Below are positions 17,664 through 26,145 of a stretch of 64,000 nt of DNA, piece after piece. Origin of the DNA: Paracoccus sp. MBLB3053 (lineage in GTDB: Bacteria; Pseudomonadota; Alphaproteobacteria; Rhodobacterales; Rhodobacteraceae); contig NZ_JAVQLW010000002.1 in assembly GCF_031822435.1 (NCBI RefSeq), positions 248,001 to 312,000 on the forward strand, read 5' to 3'. The number at the start of each line of letters is the position of its first letter. Within the stretch, counting starts at the first letter, position 1. A program made the translations under genes and the position numbers. Under the pieces are notes generated by a model. The model saw nothing but the letters and a program-made list of their open reading frames with translations. It made no database searches and had not been told where the DNA came from.

Positions 17664-18412
17664 GCCTGATCTCGCTGAACAATGTCGATTTCGCCTATCG
17701 CGACACGCCGATCCTGCACGACGTCTCGCTGGCGCTGGAAGAGGGCGAGAGCCTCGGCATCCTGGGCGAGAGCGGTTCGGGGAAATCGACCATCCTGCGG
17801 CTGATGCTGGGCCTGGCCCGGCCCGGCTCGGGCGCGGTCACGGCCGAGGGCACGCCCCTCGACACCCGGTCGCGGGCGCGGATGCAGGCGCATCGCCGCT
17901 TCGTCCAGCCGGTCTTTCAGGACCCCTATACCTCGCTCGACCCGAGAATGAAGGTCGGCCGCATCTTGACCGAGCCCCATGCCGCGCTGGACCTGCCGGG
18001 CGATGCCGCGGCCGAGGCGGCGCGCGTTCTGCAGGCCGTCGGCCTGCCTGCCGACAGCATCGCCCGCTATCCGCGCGCCTTCTCGGGGGGGCAGCGCCAG
18101 CGCATCGCCATTGCACGGGCGCTGATCGCGCGGCCCCGCGTGCTGCTGGCCGATGAGCCGGTCAGCGCGCTGGACCTCGCGACCAAAGTCCGGGTGATCG
18201 AGCTCCTGACCGAGCTTGCGCGCGAGATCACCCTGGTTCTCGTCTCGCATGACATCGCCATCGTCGCGGCGCTCTGTCCGCGCATGATCGTCCTGCAGCA
18301 GGGCCGTATCGTCGAACAGGGCGCGACCCGCGAGATCCTGCGCGCGCCCCGGCACCCCTATACGCAGCGCCTGCTTGCCAGCCTGCAGCACATGCCCGTG
18401 GAGACCCCATGA
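17660..18412 (+). CDS. dppF: ABC transporter ATP-binding protein, DppF type
   Basis: A 250-residue second ATPase of the dipeptide-type transporter. Walker A GESGSGKST, signature FSGGQRQRIAIARALIARP and Walker B LLADEPVSALDLAT are intact, and the protein ends with the usual RHPYTQRLLASL tail. It overlaps dppD and the DUF1684 gene by 4 bases each. Confidence 0.88.
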   Translation: MSLISLNNVDFAYRDTPILHDVSLALEEGESLGILGESGSGKSTILRLMLGLARPGSGAVTAEGTPLDTRSRARMQAHRRFVQPVFQDPYTSLDPRMKVGRILTEPHAALDLPGDAAAEAARVLQAVGLPADSIARYPRAFSGGQRQRIAIARALIARPRVLLADEPVSALDLATKVRVIELLTELAREITLVLVSHDIAIVAALCPRMIVLQQGRIVEQGATREILRAPRHPYTQRLLASLQHMPVETP

Positions 18413-19185
18413 CCTACGAATCCGAGATCGAGACCTGGCGCGCCGCACGCCTCGCCGCCCTGACCGCCGAGGATGGCTGGCTGAACCTGACCGACCGCGT
18501 GGACATCGCGCCAGGCCGCATGAGCGTGGGCTCCGCCGCCGAGAATGACGTGGTCCTGTCGGTCGGCCCCGCACGTCTTGGCGTGCTGGAGCTCGATGCC
18601 GACGGCGCCGCGCGTTTCGACGCGGGCGAGGGGCCGCAGGACTTGAAACCGGTTCCCGACAATCCGCCGCGCCTGAAGGTCGGCGAGTTGCTGATCGAGG
18701 TGACCCAGGTCGAGGGGCAATATGCCCTGCGCGTGCGCGACGCCGCCGCACCCGCCCGCCGCGATTTTCCCGGGATCGAAAGCTATCCGCTCGACCCCGA
18801 CTGGCGGATCGAGGCCGACTGGATGGAACTCGACGTCCCGAAATCGCTCGGCATCGACATGGTGACTGGGGTCGAGACCTCGGTCCAGCTGACCCATGTC
18901 GCGCGCTTCCGCCATGAGGGCGCCGAGATCGAGCTGCTGCCGACGCATTGGAAATCCGGCAAGCCGATGTTCGTGATCCGCGACCGCACCGCCGGGCGCG
19001 AGACCTATGGCGCCTCGCGCTTCCTGATCGGCGAGGTCAAGGGCGACAAGGTGGTCCTCGACTTCAACAAGGCGATCAATCCGCCCTGCGCCTTCACCGA
19101 TCTCGCGGTCTGCCCGCTGCCGCCGCGCCAGAACATCATGGGCTTCGAGATCCGCGCCGGCGAAAAAAAGCCTGCCGCGCTTTGA
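18409..19185 (+). CDS. DUF1684 family protein, last gene of the dpp operon
   Basis: A 258-residue soluble protein of the DUF1684 family. Diagnostic features are the opening WRAARLAALTAEDGWLNLT, the central ETYGASRFLI segment, and the C-terminal signature DFNKAINPPCAFTDLAVCPLPP. The family has no firmly established activity. Coupling by a 4-base overlap to dppF suggests it acts on, or senses, the compound imported by the transporter. I see no signal peptide, so it should be cytoplasmic. Confidence 0.8.
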   Translation: MTYESEIETWRAARLAALTAEDGWLNLTDRVDIAPGRMSVGSAAENDVVLSVGPARLGVLELDADGAARFDAGEGPQDLKPVPDNPPRLKVGELLIEVTQVEGQYALRVRDAAAPARRDFPGIESYPLDPDWRIEADWMELDVPKSLGIDMVTGVETSVQLTHVARFRHEGAEIELLPTHWKSGKPMFVIRDRTAGRETYGASRFLIGEVKGDKVVLDFNKAINPPCAFTDLAVCPLPPRQNIMGFEIRAGEKKPAAL

Positions 19186-19340
19186 TCATCCTGCCCTGAG
19201 CCAATAGCCGTTCCGAGCAGGTGATGCGGCCTTGCGCCTGCCCGAGTGCGGAGCCACCTTTGCTGGTTTCCCACGAGCATCGGTCTTGCAGCTTGTCCTC
19301 AGCGCGCTCAGACTGCCCGCGATGATCGGAGGAGTGCAGA

Positions 19341-21152
19341 ATGTCACGAGCCGGAATTTTCCTGGCCGTCCTGGCGGGTGCAATGGCGGTGCAGGCCCAA
19401 GCGCAACAGGCGACCGATGCCGTAGCCCCGGAAGCCGCAAGCGAACTTGCGGTCACGCCGGAAGCCTTCGGAGATCTCGAGGAATGGACGCGCCGCGCGA
19501 TTGCAGCAAAATCAGACGGAACGCCGGTTCAGGCACCCGACTGGATGATCAGCGCGGCCCATCCGCTTGCAGTGCAGGCCGGTGCGAGAATTCTTGATGC
19601 GGGAGGAAGCGCCGCCGATGCGATGGTCGCCGTCCAGCTGGTCCTGGGACTTGTCGAGCCGCAAAGTTCAGGGCTCGGCGGGGGGGCCTTTCTCGTCTGG
19701 TATGACGCCCAAACTGGCGAGCTGACCACGCTCGACGCGCGCGAGACGGCTCCGATGGCGGCGCGACCGACGCTGTTTCAGGATGAAGGCGGCACTCCCT
19801 TGAAGTTCATGGACGCCGTGGTCGGCGGGCGATCGGTCGGCACACCCGGCACCCCTGCGCTTCTTGAGGCCGCGCATCGCCGCTGGGGAAAATCGAACTG
19901 GGCCGGGCTTTTTGATGACGCGATCGAATTGGCCGACGGCGGGTTTGCCGTTTCGCCCCGTCTCGCGGAACTGGTTGCGGAAGAAGGTGAGGATCTGCAG
20001 CGCTATCCGGAAACGACCGCCTATTTCTTTCCCGATGGCAAGCCGATCGTCCAAGGGGCGACGTTGAAAAACCCTGCTTACGCGGACGTTTTGCGCGTCT
20101 TGCGCAGCGAGGGTGCCGAGGGCTTCTATTCGGGTCCCGTGGCCCAGGACATCGTTGCGGCGGTGCGGGGCGCGACGGACAATCCCGGCATGCTGGCGCT
20201 GTCGGACCTGACCCAATACCGCGTCATCGAACGGCCTGCGGTCTGTGCCGCCTATCGTGAACACGAGGTCTGCGGAATGGGACCGCCTTCTTCCGGGGGG
20301 CTGACGGTCGGGCAGATCCTCGGCATGCTCGAAGGATACGATCTTGCCATGCTTGGAGCCGAAAATCCGGAAAGCTGGCGGCTGATCGCGGATGCCTCCC
20401 GTTTGGCCTTTGCAGACCGTGAGCGCTACATGGCTGACAGCGATTTCGTGCCCATGCCCACCAAGGGTTTGCTCGAGCCCGGCTACCTGGCCGAGCGGGG
20501 CAAGCTGCTTGGCGGGGATGACAGCCTGCCCGAAGTCAGTGCCGGCTCTCCGGGTTGGAGCCATGCAATGCTATGGGGCAGGGACGAGGCGCTGGAATTG
20601 CCCTCGACCACGCATATCTCGATCGTCGATGCAGAAGGCAATGCCTTGTCGATGACCACCACCATCGAAAACGGGTTCGGTTCGCGGGTCATGGTGCGGG
20701 GCTTCCTGCTGAACAACGAGCTGACGGATTTCAGCTTCAGGACGCATGATGACGCGGGGTATCCGATTGCCAATGCGCTTGCTCCGGGCAAGCGGCCGCG
20801 ATCCTCGATGTCCCCCAGCATCGTGTTGAAGGACGGCAAGCCAGTTCTCGTGATCGGCTCTCCGGGCGGCAGCCGGATCATAGGCTATGTCGCGCAGTCG
20901 ATCATTGCCTATCTTGACTGGGGAATGAATGTACAACGGGCGCTGGGGGCGCCGCATGTTCTTTCACGTTTCGGCCCGGTGGATCTTGAGGCCGGAACCG
21001 ATGCGGCAGGGCTTGCCCAGGCGCTGATCGATCTGGGGTTCGAGGTGAATGAAACCGAGCTTAATTCCGGGCTCCACGCCATCGCGATCACCCCGGATGG
21101 CCTTGAGGGAGGGGCCGATCCGCGTCGCGAAGGAATAGCCATCGGCGGCTGA
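19341..21152 (+). CDS. ggt: gamma-glutamyltransferase (autoprocessing Ntn hydrolase)
   Basis: A 603-residue secreted enzyme that cleaves gamma-glutamyl bonds of glutathione and related peptides in the periplasm. It has a signal peptide (cut near AQAQA, residues 19-22), the large-subunit motifs SGLGGGAFLVWYD and DARETAP, and the processing site PSTTHISIVD, in which Thr423 should become the N-terminal nucleophile of the small subunit. The small subunit contains the usual SSMSPSIV and GSPGGSRII segments. A GGAGG ribosome binding site precedes ATG 19341. It follows the dpp operon after a 155-base gap, so released peptides could be substrates for that importer. Confidence 0.93.
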   Translation: MSRAGIFLAVLAGAMAVQAQAQQATDAVAPEAASELAVTPEAFGDLEEWTRRAIAAKSDGTPVQAPDWMISAAHPLAVQAGARILDAGGSAADAMVAVQLVLGLVEPQSSGLGGGAFLVWYDAQTGELTTLDARETAPMAARPTLFQDEGGTPLKFMDAVVGGRSVGTPGTPALLEAAHRRWGKSNWAGLFDDAIELADGGFAVSPRLAELVAEEGEDLQRYPETTAYFFPDGKPIVQGATLKNPAYADVLRVLRSEGAEGFYSGPVAQDIVAAVRGATDNPGMLALSDLTQYRVIERPAVCAAYREHEVCGMGPPSSGGLTVGQILGMLEGYDLAMLGAENPESWRLIADASRLAFADRERYMADSDFVPMPTKGLLEPGYLAERGKLLGGDDSLPEVSAGSPGWSHAMLWGRDEALELPSTTHISIVDAEGNALSMTTTIENGFGSRVMVRGFLLNNELTDFSFRTHDDAGYPIANALAPGKRPRSSMSPSIVLKDGKPVLVIGSPGGSRIIGYVAQSIIAYLDWGMNVQRALGAPHVLSRFGPVDLEAGTDAAGLAQALIDLGFEVNETELNSGLHAIAITPDGLEGGADPRREGIAIGG

Positions 21153-21195
21153 ACCGCGTTGATTTCGCCGCCTGAAACGCCCCCAAATGACACAG

Positions 21196-21236
21196 CCGTC
21201 CAGCCGAAGGACGGGCGCAATTTTATCTGCGCCTGT
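21196..21236. terminator. overlapping hairpins between convergent ggt and nrsF
   Basis: Two mutually exclusive hairpins follow ggt. CCGTCC (21196-21201) pairs with GGACGG (21209-21214). A longer one has GGCGCA (21214-21219) and TGCGCC (21228-21233) around the 8-base loop ATTTTATC, extendable to 9 bp with one G-T pair. The T-rich element is in the loop rather than after the stem, so this may be a bidirectional terminator for the convergent genes. Confidence 0.5.
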
Positions 21237-21305
21237 GGGATGCCGCTCGGTTTGCTCAGACAGAACTGGTGGCGCGCTGCACTTGAACAACCGCCATCCG
21301 CAAAT

Positions 21306-21938
21306 TCACCACCTTAGCCAATGCGCACCCGCATATGCCCCGGCGAAGGTCGCGACAAGCAAGGCGGCGCCATACCAGATGACGAAGAAAACCGGATTGT
21401 CCTGCGTGCAGAAAAGCGAATAGCCCGTCGCTGCAGCCGCCGAGACGCCAAGACCGGCCAGAGCGCCCGTCATGCGCGGCCGGGTCGGGGCGCCTGACCG
21501 CAGCCTTGATATGGCGAGGCCAAGCGGCGCGCTGGTCAGCAGCAGAATAAGCCCGACGCATTCCGCGATGGCGGGCATGGTCATCTCGGCGAGCCGCGCG
21601 GATGAAGGCAGGGTGACCCAGCTCCAGATCCCCAATGCAATCGCAGCGCCTATGGGCCATGACAATGCGGCAAAAGGCAGCCTGTTCCCTTCGGGGCGCG
21701 CCGACCTCATGGCCCGGGGCAGAGCGACGAGGCAGATCAGGAAGGGAAGCAGCGTCTTGGCCTGAACCGCTGGATGGGACATTGCATCGAACAGATCGTC
21801 GCGAATTCCGACAACACCCAGAAACAGGCCGCAAGCCAGCGCAACCGCGCCTAGAACCGCAAGCATGATCCGCTGCGGCTGGAAGGATGGACGCGGCGGT
21901 TCGGCAGCCAGCCGCGCGATCAGATCATCCGTATTCAT
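21306..21938 (-). CDS. nrsF: NrsF-like (DUF1109) membrane anti-sigma factor
   Basis: A 210-residue integral membrane protein with about six hydrophobic segments and a short cytoplasmic N-terminus (MNTDDLIARLAAEPPRPSF) that is conserved in DUF1109/NrsF proteins. In Caulobacter NrsF holds the ECF factor SigF at the membrane and releases it on heavy-metal or redox stress. A cysteine (LFCTQDN) near the C-terminus sits between membrane segments, as expected for a redox or metal sensor. It overlaps the sigma gene by 4 bases (ATGA), so the pair is co-expressed. Confidence 0.85.
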   Translation of the reverse strand: MNTDDLIARLAAEPPRPSFQPQRIMLAVLGAVALACGLFLGVVGIRDDLFDAMSHPAVQAKTLLPFLICLVALPRAMRSARPEGNRLPFAALSWPIGAAIALGIWSWVTLPSSARLAEMTMPAIAECVGLILLLTSAPLGLAISRLRSGAPTRPRMTGALAGLGVSAAAATGYSLFCTQDNPVFFVIWYGAALLVATFAGAYAGAHWLRW

Positions 21939-22495
21939 CGCGCACCCCCTTTCCCACCGGCCAGCCGGGACAACCGGTCGAGCGCGCGATGCAGCGCGAC
22001 GCGAACCGAGCCCTCCGACATGGTCAGGCGCTGTCCGACCTCGGCCGCGCTGTCACCCTTCAGCGCGATAGCCCGCACGATCTCGGCAGAACGTGCGTCG
22101 ATCATGGCGAGCAGTCGGGCGCTGTCGCGGGCCGCAGTGACATCCTGTTCCGGTGCAGCGAAGGCATCGCAGAACTCCTCGATCGGCAAATGGACTTCGC
22201 GCCGCCGCCGCCGATAGGCGTCGATCACCTTGTGACGACTGATCGCATAGAGCCACGGCAGCAGTGGGGATTGCGGGTCCCAGGTATGGCGTTTGATGTG
22301 AATGGCCATCAGTATCTCTTGCAGGACATCTTCATGCAGATCGGCCGGCTGGCCGCGGGCGCGGCTTCGGACGATGCCACGAAGGACCGGCGCAACCTCG
22401 TTCAGAAGCCGGGCATAGGCTTGCCCGTCCCCTGCATTGGCCGCACGCATCAGCGCCGCCCATTCGGATTCACGCCTCGTCATCACGGGGTCCAT
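21935..22495 (-). CDS. sigF: ECF-family RNA polymerase sigma factor (SigF type)
   Basis: A 186-residue sigma-70 family ECF factor. Region 2 is visible as DLHEDVLQEILMAIHIKR and PWLYAISRHKVIDAYRRRRR; region 4 as ARSAEIVRAIALKGDSAAEV with the helix-turn-helix MSEGSVRVALHRALDRL. The NrsF partner and the divergent DUF2282 operon identify it as the SigF type. Start ATG 22495 (MDPVMTRRE) is my choice; ATG 22483 is an alternative, and would fit a transcript starting at the GTAAC-like element that overlaps the first ATG. Confidence 0.88.
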   Translation of the reverse strand: MDPVMTRRESEWAALMRAANAGDGQAYARLLNEVAPVLRGIVRSRARGQPADLHEDVLQEILMAIHIKRHTWDPQSPLLPWLYAISRHKVIDAYRRRRREVHLPIEEFCDAFAAPEQDVTAARDSARLLAMIDARSAEIVRAIALKGDSAAEVGQRLTMSEGSVRVALHRALDRLSRLAGGKGGAR

Positions 22496-22519
22496 TCGCG
22501 CGATCCTAGCAGATGTTAC
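22495..22519 (-). promoter_or_regulatory. possible second SigF-type promoter at the sigF start (autoregulation)
   Basis: On the minus strand GTAACA (22519-22514) is followed after 15 bases by CGAA (22498-22495), the last base being the A of the first sigF ATG. This resembles the SigF motif but the spacer is one base short and it overlaps the start codon. If used, translation would have to begin at ATG 22483 with almost no leader. A weak call. Confidence 0.25.
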
Positions 22520-22586
22520 AGGGCCAGACGAAAAAAGGTGCCGCAGCCCATCTGCGTCGAACCACGAACACGCTCTCGTGAAGCCT

Positions 22587-22612
22587 GTAACGTATTCACC
22601 CTGCGTGGCGAA
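22587..22612 (+). promoter_or_regulatory. SigF-dependent promoter of the bufferin operon
   Basis: GTAACG (22587-22592), a 16-base spacer, then CGAA (22609-22612). From memory, SigF-dependent promoters of Caulobacter follow GTAACC-N16-CGAA, so five of six -35 bases, the spacing and the -10 all match. The expected transcription start near 22619 gives a leader of about 45 bases before bufA. This ties the divergent sigma factor directly to the operon. Confidence 0.7.
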
Positions 22613-22665
22613 TGGATCTCTCGAGGACCCGCCGAGGTCTTCAGCTGACCAACATGGAGAGACCG

Positions 22666-22944
22666 ATGACCATCTATGACAAAGGCCTGACCCTGACCGC
22701 CGCGCTGGCCGCCGCGCTGACAATGGCTGCCGCGGCGCAGGCGCAAGAAAAAACCGCGATGGAGAAATGCTACGGTGTCGCGATGGCGGGTGAAAACGAC
22801 TGCGCCGCCGGTGCAGGCACCACCTGCGCCGGAACCTCGACCAAGGACTACCAGGGCAATGCCTTCAAACTGGTGCCCGCCGGCACCTGCACGGAAATCA
22901 AGACCCCGAACGGCATGGGTTCGCTTGAGCCCAAGGAAATGTGA
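22666..22944 (+). CDS. bufA: BufA1-family bufferin precursor (DUF2282 RiPP metallophore)
   Basis: A 92-residue secreted peptide precursor. It has a Sec-type signal (residues 1 to about 27, ending AAAQAQA) and a mature part with four cysteines in the family pattern EKCYGVA, NDCAAG, TTCAG and AGTCTEI. In bufferins and the related Haemophilus oxazolins, MNIO enzymes modify such cysteines to make copper-binding groups, and the product is exported to the periplasm. ATG 22666 follows GGAGAG at 22656-22660; an upstream ATG at 22654 is less well placed. The SigF-like promoter lies 54 bases upstream. Confidence 0.9.
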   Translation: MTIYDKGLTLTAALAAALTMAAAAQAQEKTAMEKCYGVAMAGENDCAAGAGTTCAGTSTKDYQGNAFKLVPAGTCTEIKTPNGMGSLEPKEM

Positions 22945-22951
22945 AACCGGC

Positions 22952-22971
22952 GCCGGGGCTTCGGCCCCGGC
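22952..22971 (+). terminator. TTCG-tetraloop hairpin between bufA and bufB
   Basis: GCCGGGGC (22952-22959) and GCCCCGGC (22964-22971) form a perfect 8-bp GC stem closed by the very stable loop TTCG, 7 bases after the bufA stop. No T-run follows. It probably stabilises the bufA message or partly stops transcription, so that the precursor is made in excess of its modifying enzymes. Confidence 0.6.
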
Positions 22972-22997
22972 CGTCCCTGCCTTTCATGGAGATGATC

Positions 22998-23849
22998 ATG
23001 CCGCTGCAGTCCCGCCCCGGTCTCGGCTTCAAATCCGAGCATTTCGACGACATCCGCGCGCACCGACCCGATCTTGGCTTTTTCGAGGTCCATGCCGAGA
23101 ATTACATGGGCGGCGGAGGGGTGCCGCATCGTCAGTTGGCTGCGCTGCGGGCCGATTACGAAATCTCTCTTCACGGGGTCGGCCTGTCGATCGGCGGTCC
23201 CGACCCGCTTGATCGGGCACATCTGGCGCGACTCAGGCATCTGATCGAGGAATACCATCCCGAAAGCTTCTCCGAGCATCTTGCCTGGTCGAGCCACGGA
23301 GGGGCCTATCTGAATGATCTTCTGCCACTGCCCTATACAGATGAGACGCTCACGATTGTCTGTGACCATGTTGACGAAGTGCAGCAGAGCCTTGGCTGCC
23401 GGATGCTGCTTGAAAACCCGTCCAGCTATGTGACCTTCGCGGAATCGACCTTGCCCGAAACCCGGTTTCTTGCCGAGGTGGTGCGCCGGACCGGTTGCGG
23501 CCTGCTACTGGACATCAACAATGTCTTCGTTTCGGCGGCCAATCTCCGCACCGATCCGCGCCACTATTTGGCCGATTTTCCGATGCAGGCGGTGGGAGAG
23601 ATCCATCTGGGCGGGCATGCCGAAGAAGCGTTGCCCTCGGGTCCGCTTCTGATCGACGATCATGGGAGCCCCGTCGCCGACCCGGTCTGGGCTCTTTACA
23701 GGGAAACCATCGCGCAAATCGGGCCGAAACCCACCTTGATCGAATGGGACAATGACGTTCCCGACTTCCCGGTGCTGATGGCCGAGGCCCGGCGCGCAGA
23801 CCAAATCCTTGAAACTTGTGATGAGGCTCTCCGTGTTGGCGCATGCTGA
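22998..23849 (+). CDS. bufB: BufB, MNIO-family (DUF692) peptide-modifying oxidase
   Basis: A 283-residue DUF692 protein, a TIM-barrel multinuclear non-heme iron oxidase that installs heterocycles on cysteines of the BufA core. Metal-ligand segments are visible: [71 protein letters not shown] and LIEWDND. The start is ATG 22998, preceded by GGAG at 22988-22991; earlier in-frame starts at 22941-22992 lie in the hairpin leader. Its 3' end overlaps bufC by 29 bases. Confidence 0.92.
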   Translation: MPLQSRPGLGFKSEHFDDIRAHRPDLGFFEVHAENYMGGGGVPHRQLAALRADYEISLHGVGLSIGGPDPLDRAHLARLRHLIEEYHPESFSEHLAWSSHGGAYLNDLLPLPYTDETLTIVCDHVDEVQQSLGCRMLLENPSSYVTFAESTLPETRFLAEVVRRTGCGLLLDINNVFVSAANLRTDPRHYLADFPMQAVGEIHLGGHAEEALPSGPLLIDDHGSPVADPVWALYRETIAQIGPKPTLIEWDNDVPDFPVLMAEARRADQILETCDEALRVGAC

Positions 23850-24606
23850 ATTCACGCGGCAGTTCCATCGAAAGCTTCTATCCGGAGAGGAGCCGCCGCC
23901 CAATCTCGCGGCCTCAGCCGAAGAGGCCAAGGCAAGGTTTGCGGTCTATCGCAACAATGTCGTCCATGGGCTGAGTTCGGCCCTTGCGCGCCGCTTTCCC
24001 GTCGTCGAGCGACTTGTCGGTTCCGAGTTCTTCCGGGCGATGGCGGTGCATTACCTGCGCAGCGATCCGCCCGGATCGCCCATCCTCCAGGATTGGGGGG
24101 AAGGCTTTCCTGAATTCGCGGCAGATTTTCCGCCCCTGTCCGGTTTGCCCTATCTGCCCGATGTGGCACGTCTCGAATGGCTTTCGGGCCGCGCCTATCA
24201 TGCGGCAGATATGCCCCGGCTGACGCCGGACGCGCTTGCGGGGGCTTCGACCAACCCCGCGAGTTTCGCGCCCGGCCTGCATCCATCGGTCGCGGTGCTC
24301 GCATCCCGCCACGCGGTATTTTCCATCTGGCAAGCGAACCAGCCCGGTGAGACGGCGCAGGGACTTGTTTCCGACCGCCCCGAAAGCGTGCTGATCCTGC
24401 GTGACTACCGGGATCGCGTGAGGTTGTTGCAGATCACGCCCGGCGATGCAGCCTTCGTGAAGACACTTAGAGATGGCAAGTCCTTGCTGCAGGCGGCCCT
24501 TGCCGCCGCCGATCGCGAGGCTGGTCATCAGCCGTCGGGCATCCTGGGCCTGCTCGCGAGCTATGCCGCGTTCGTCCTGCCCGAAAGCGAAGGAGGTCCA
24601 AGATGA
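23821..24606 (+). CDS. bufC: BufC-type partner (DUF2063, HvfC-like)
   Basis: A 261-residue protein with an N-terminal DUF2063 domain ([12 protein letters not shown], then [29 protein letters not shown]) and a C-terminal domain, as in BufC and HvfC, which recruit the precursor peptide to the MNIO enzyme. ATG 23821 overlaps bufB by 29 bases; a GTG at 23833 is also possible. It overlaps the DoxX gene by 4 bases. The assignment rests on the domain and its invariable pairing with DUF692. Confidence 0.88.
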   Translation: MRLSVLAHAEFTRQFHRKLLSGEEPPPNLAASAEEAKARFAVYRNNVVHGLSSALARRFPVVERLVGSEFFRAMAVHYLRSDPPGSPILQDWGEGFPEFAADFPPLSGLPYLPDVARLEWLSGRAYHAADMPRLTPDALAGASTNPASFAPGLHPSVAVLASRHAVFSIWQANQPGETAQGLVSDRPESVLILRDYRDRVRLLQITPGDAAFVKTLRDGKSLLQAALAAADREAGHQPSGILGLLASYAAFVLPESEGGPR

Positions 24607-25082
24607 CCATCGCGAGACTCCTCAACCGCTTCAACGCCTTCGTCGAAAACCTGCCATGGGATGTCGCGGCCCTGCCGCTGCGGCTGTTTCCGGGGTTGGT
24701 CTTCTTTGCATCGGGCCGGACCAAGGTGGATGGCTTCAGCATCGCTGATAGCACCTGGTATCTGTTCGAGCACGAATATGCCTTGCCGCTTGTCCCATCA
24801 CATTGGGCGGCGGTTGCCGCAACCATTGCCGAACACACCCTGCCCGTGCTTCTGATCCTTGGCCTTGCGACGCGCTTTTCCGCCCTCGGCTTGCTCATGA
24901 TGACCGCGGTGATCCAAACATTTGTCTATCCCGAGGCATGGCCCACACATGGGACATGGGCCGCTTGTCTCATTGCACTTGCCTTGCGGGGGCCGGGTCG
25001 GCTGTCGCTCGACCGGTGGCTGGGTCTTGATGGCGCTTCCTTGTCCTCCACGCATCGCGGCAGGACCGAACTTGCCAAGTGA
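24603..25082 (+). CDS. bufD: DoxX-family membrane protein of the bufferin operon
   Basis: A 159-residue membrane protein with about four hydrophobic segments (for example [35 protein letters not shown] and [15 protein letters not shown]), typical of DoxX. DoxX proteins are regular members of DUF2282/DUF692/DUF2063 operons and may provide electrons or assist export; the role is not settled. It overlaps bufC by 4 bases and ends the operon. The symbol follows the HvfABCD order and is provisional. Confidence 0.82.
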   Translation: MTIARLLNRFNAFVENLPWDVAALPLRLFPGLVFFASGRTKVDGFSIADSTWYLFEHEYALPLVPSHWAAVAATIAEHTLPVLLILGLATRFSALGLLMMTAVIQTFVYPEAWPTHGTWAACLIALALRGPGRLSLDRWLGLDGASLSSTHRGRTELAK

Positions 25083-25274
25083 TCCATAAAATCATGCAGG
25101 CCGATGCTGCGAAGGGAATGAAAATCGGTTAGAATCTTCGGGTGGCATGGGAGGATTTCCGACAGGGCAGCGTCTTCCGCTTGGCGCTCCACCGGCTCCC
25201 TGCCGTGCGGCCCCGCCACCTCTTGGCAGGCAGGCGAGCCACTTATCCGACGTCCTGGCGAGGGAGGCTGACCC

Positions 25275-26093
25275 ATGGAATTCTCCGAAAGCAGATTGAT
25301 CCCGATCGGTGAGCGCGCCGAGATATCGGCATGGGAAAGTGTCTGGTCCCTTGCACCCAAAAACACCCGCGAGCAGCTTGGCTTGTCATGGGCGCGCAGC
25401 GGTGACGGTGCCATTGCGCTGCATGCGTCCGGCTTTGGCTGGTGGTTCTTCAACCGTGTCCTGGGTATCGGTCTGACCGGCGTCGGCGATACACTTTGGC
25501 TCGACGGCGAATTGGACAGGTTCGAAGCTGCGGGGCAACCCTACGGAGTGAGCTTCTGCAGTGAGCTCGTCCCCCGCGGTTTCGCCGATCATCTTGCGGG
25601 GCGGGGCCTGCGGCATCAGAACACACTCGCCAAGATGATCCGCCGCTCGGATGACTTGCCATTGCGCGGACCGGACCGGGACATCCGCGAGATCGGTCCC
25701 GAGGATATGGCCTTATTCGTGCAGACGCTCAGGCAAGGGTTCGGGGTCCCGGCGACGCTCGACGACCTGTTCGCCACCCTGCCAGGAGAGAAAGGCTGGC
25801 ATTGCTACCTTGGCTACGACAAGGGCAGGCCGGTCGCGACCGGCGCGCTATATCACGCCGCGGATACGGCCTGGCTTGGCTTTGGTTCTGTCGTTCCGGA
25901 TAGCCGACGTTCGGGCATGCATCGTGCCATGATGCTGTTCCGGATGCAGGCCGCTGCCGAAATGGGTTGTCGCTGGCTCGTGACCGAAACCAATCGCCCC
26001 GAAGGGGATGAACCGGCCCCGTCATATCGCAACATGGAAAGCCTTGGTTTCACGCCAGCCTATTTCAGGCCAAACCATATTCGCGCGGCCTGA
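25275..26093 (+). CDS. GNAT-family N-acetyltransferase
   Basis: A 272-residue protein. The C-terminal half carries a GNAT domain: GRPVATGALYHAADTAWLGFGSVVPDSRRSGMHRAMM, in which the acetyl-CoA loop resembles R-x-x-G-x-x-x-A but is degenerate, followed by ETNRPEGDEPAPSYRNMESLGF, the usual end of the fold. The N-terminal half looks like a second, degenerate GNAT-like domain. The substrate is unknown. It stands alone, 192 bases after the bufferin operon and convergent with rhaI. Confidence 0.7.
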   Translation: MEFSESRLIPIGERAEISAWESVWSLAPKNTREQLGLSWARSGDGAIALHASGFGWWFFNRVLGIGLTGVGDTLWLDGELDRFEAAGQPYGVSFCSELVPRGFADHLAGRGLRHQNTLAKMIRRSDDLPLRGPDRDIREIGPEDMALFVQTLRQGFGVPATLDDLFATLPGEKGWHCYLGYDKGRPVATGALYHAADTAWLGFGSVVPDSRRSGMHRAMMLFRMQAAAEMGCRWLVTETNRPEGDEPAPSYRNMESLGFTPAYFRPNHIRAA

Positions 26094-26145
26094 CCCCCAT
26101 GGACCGATCCGGTCGCGGCGACCCCTGCCCCCCGGCCGCCATCAA

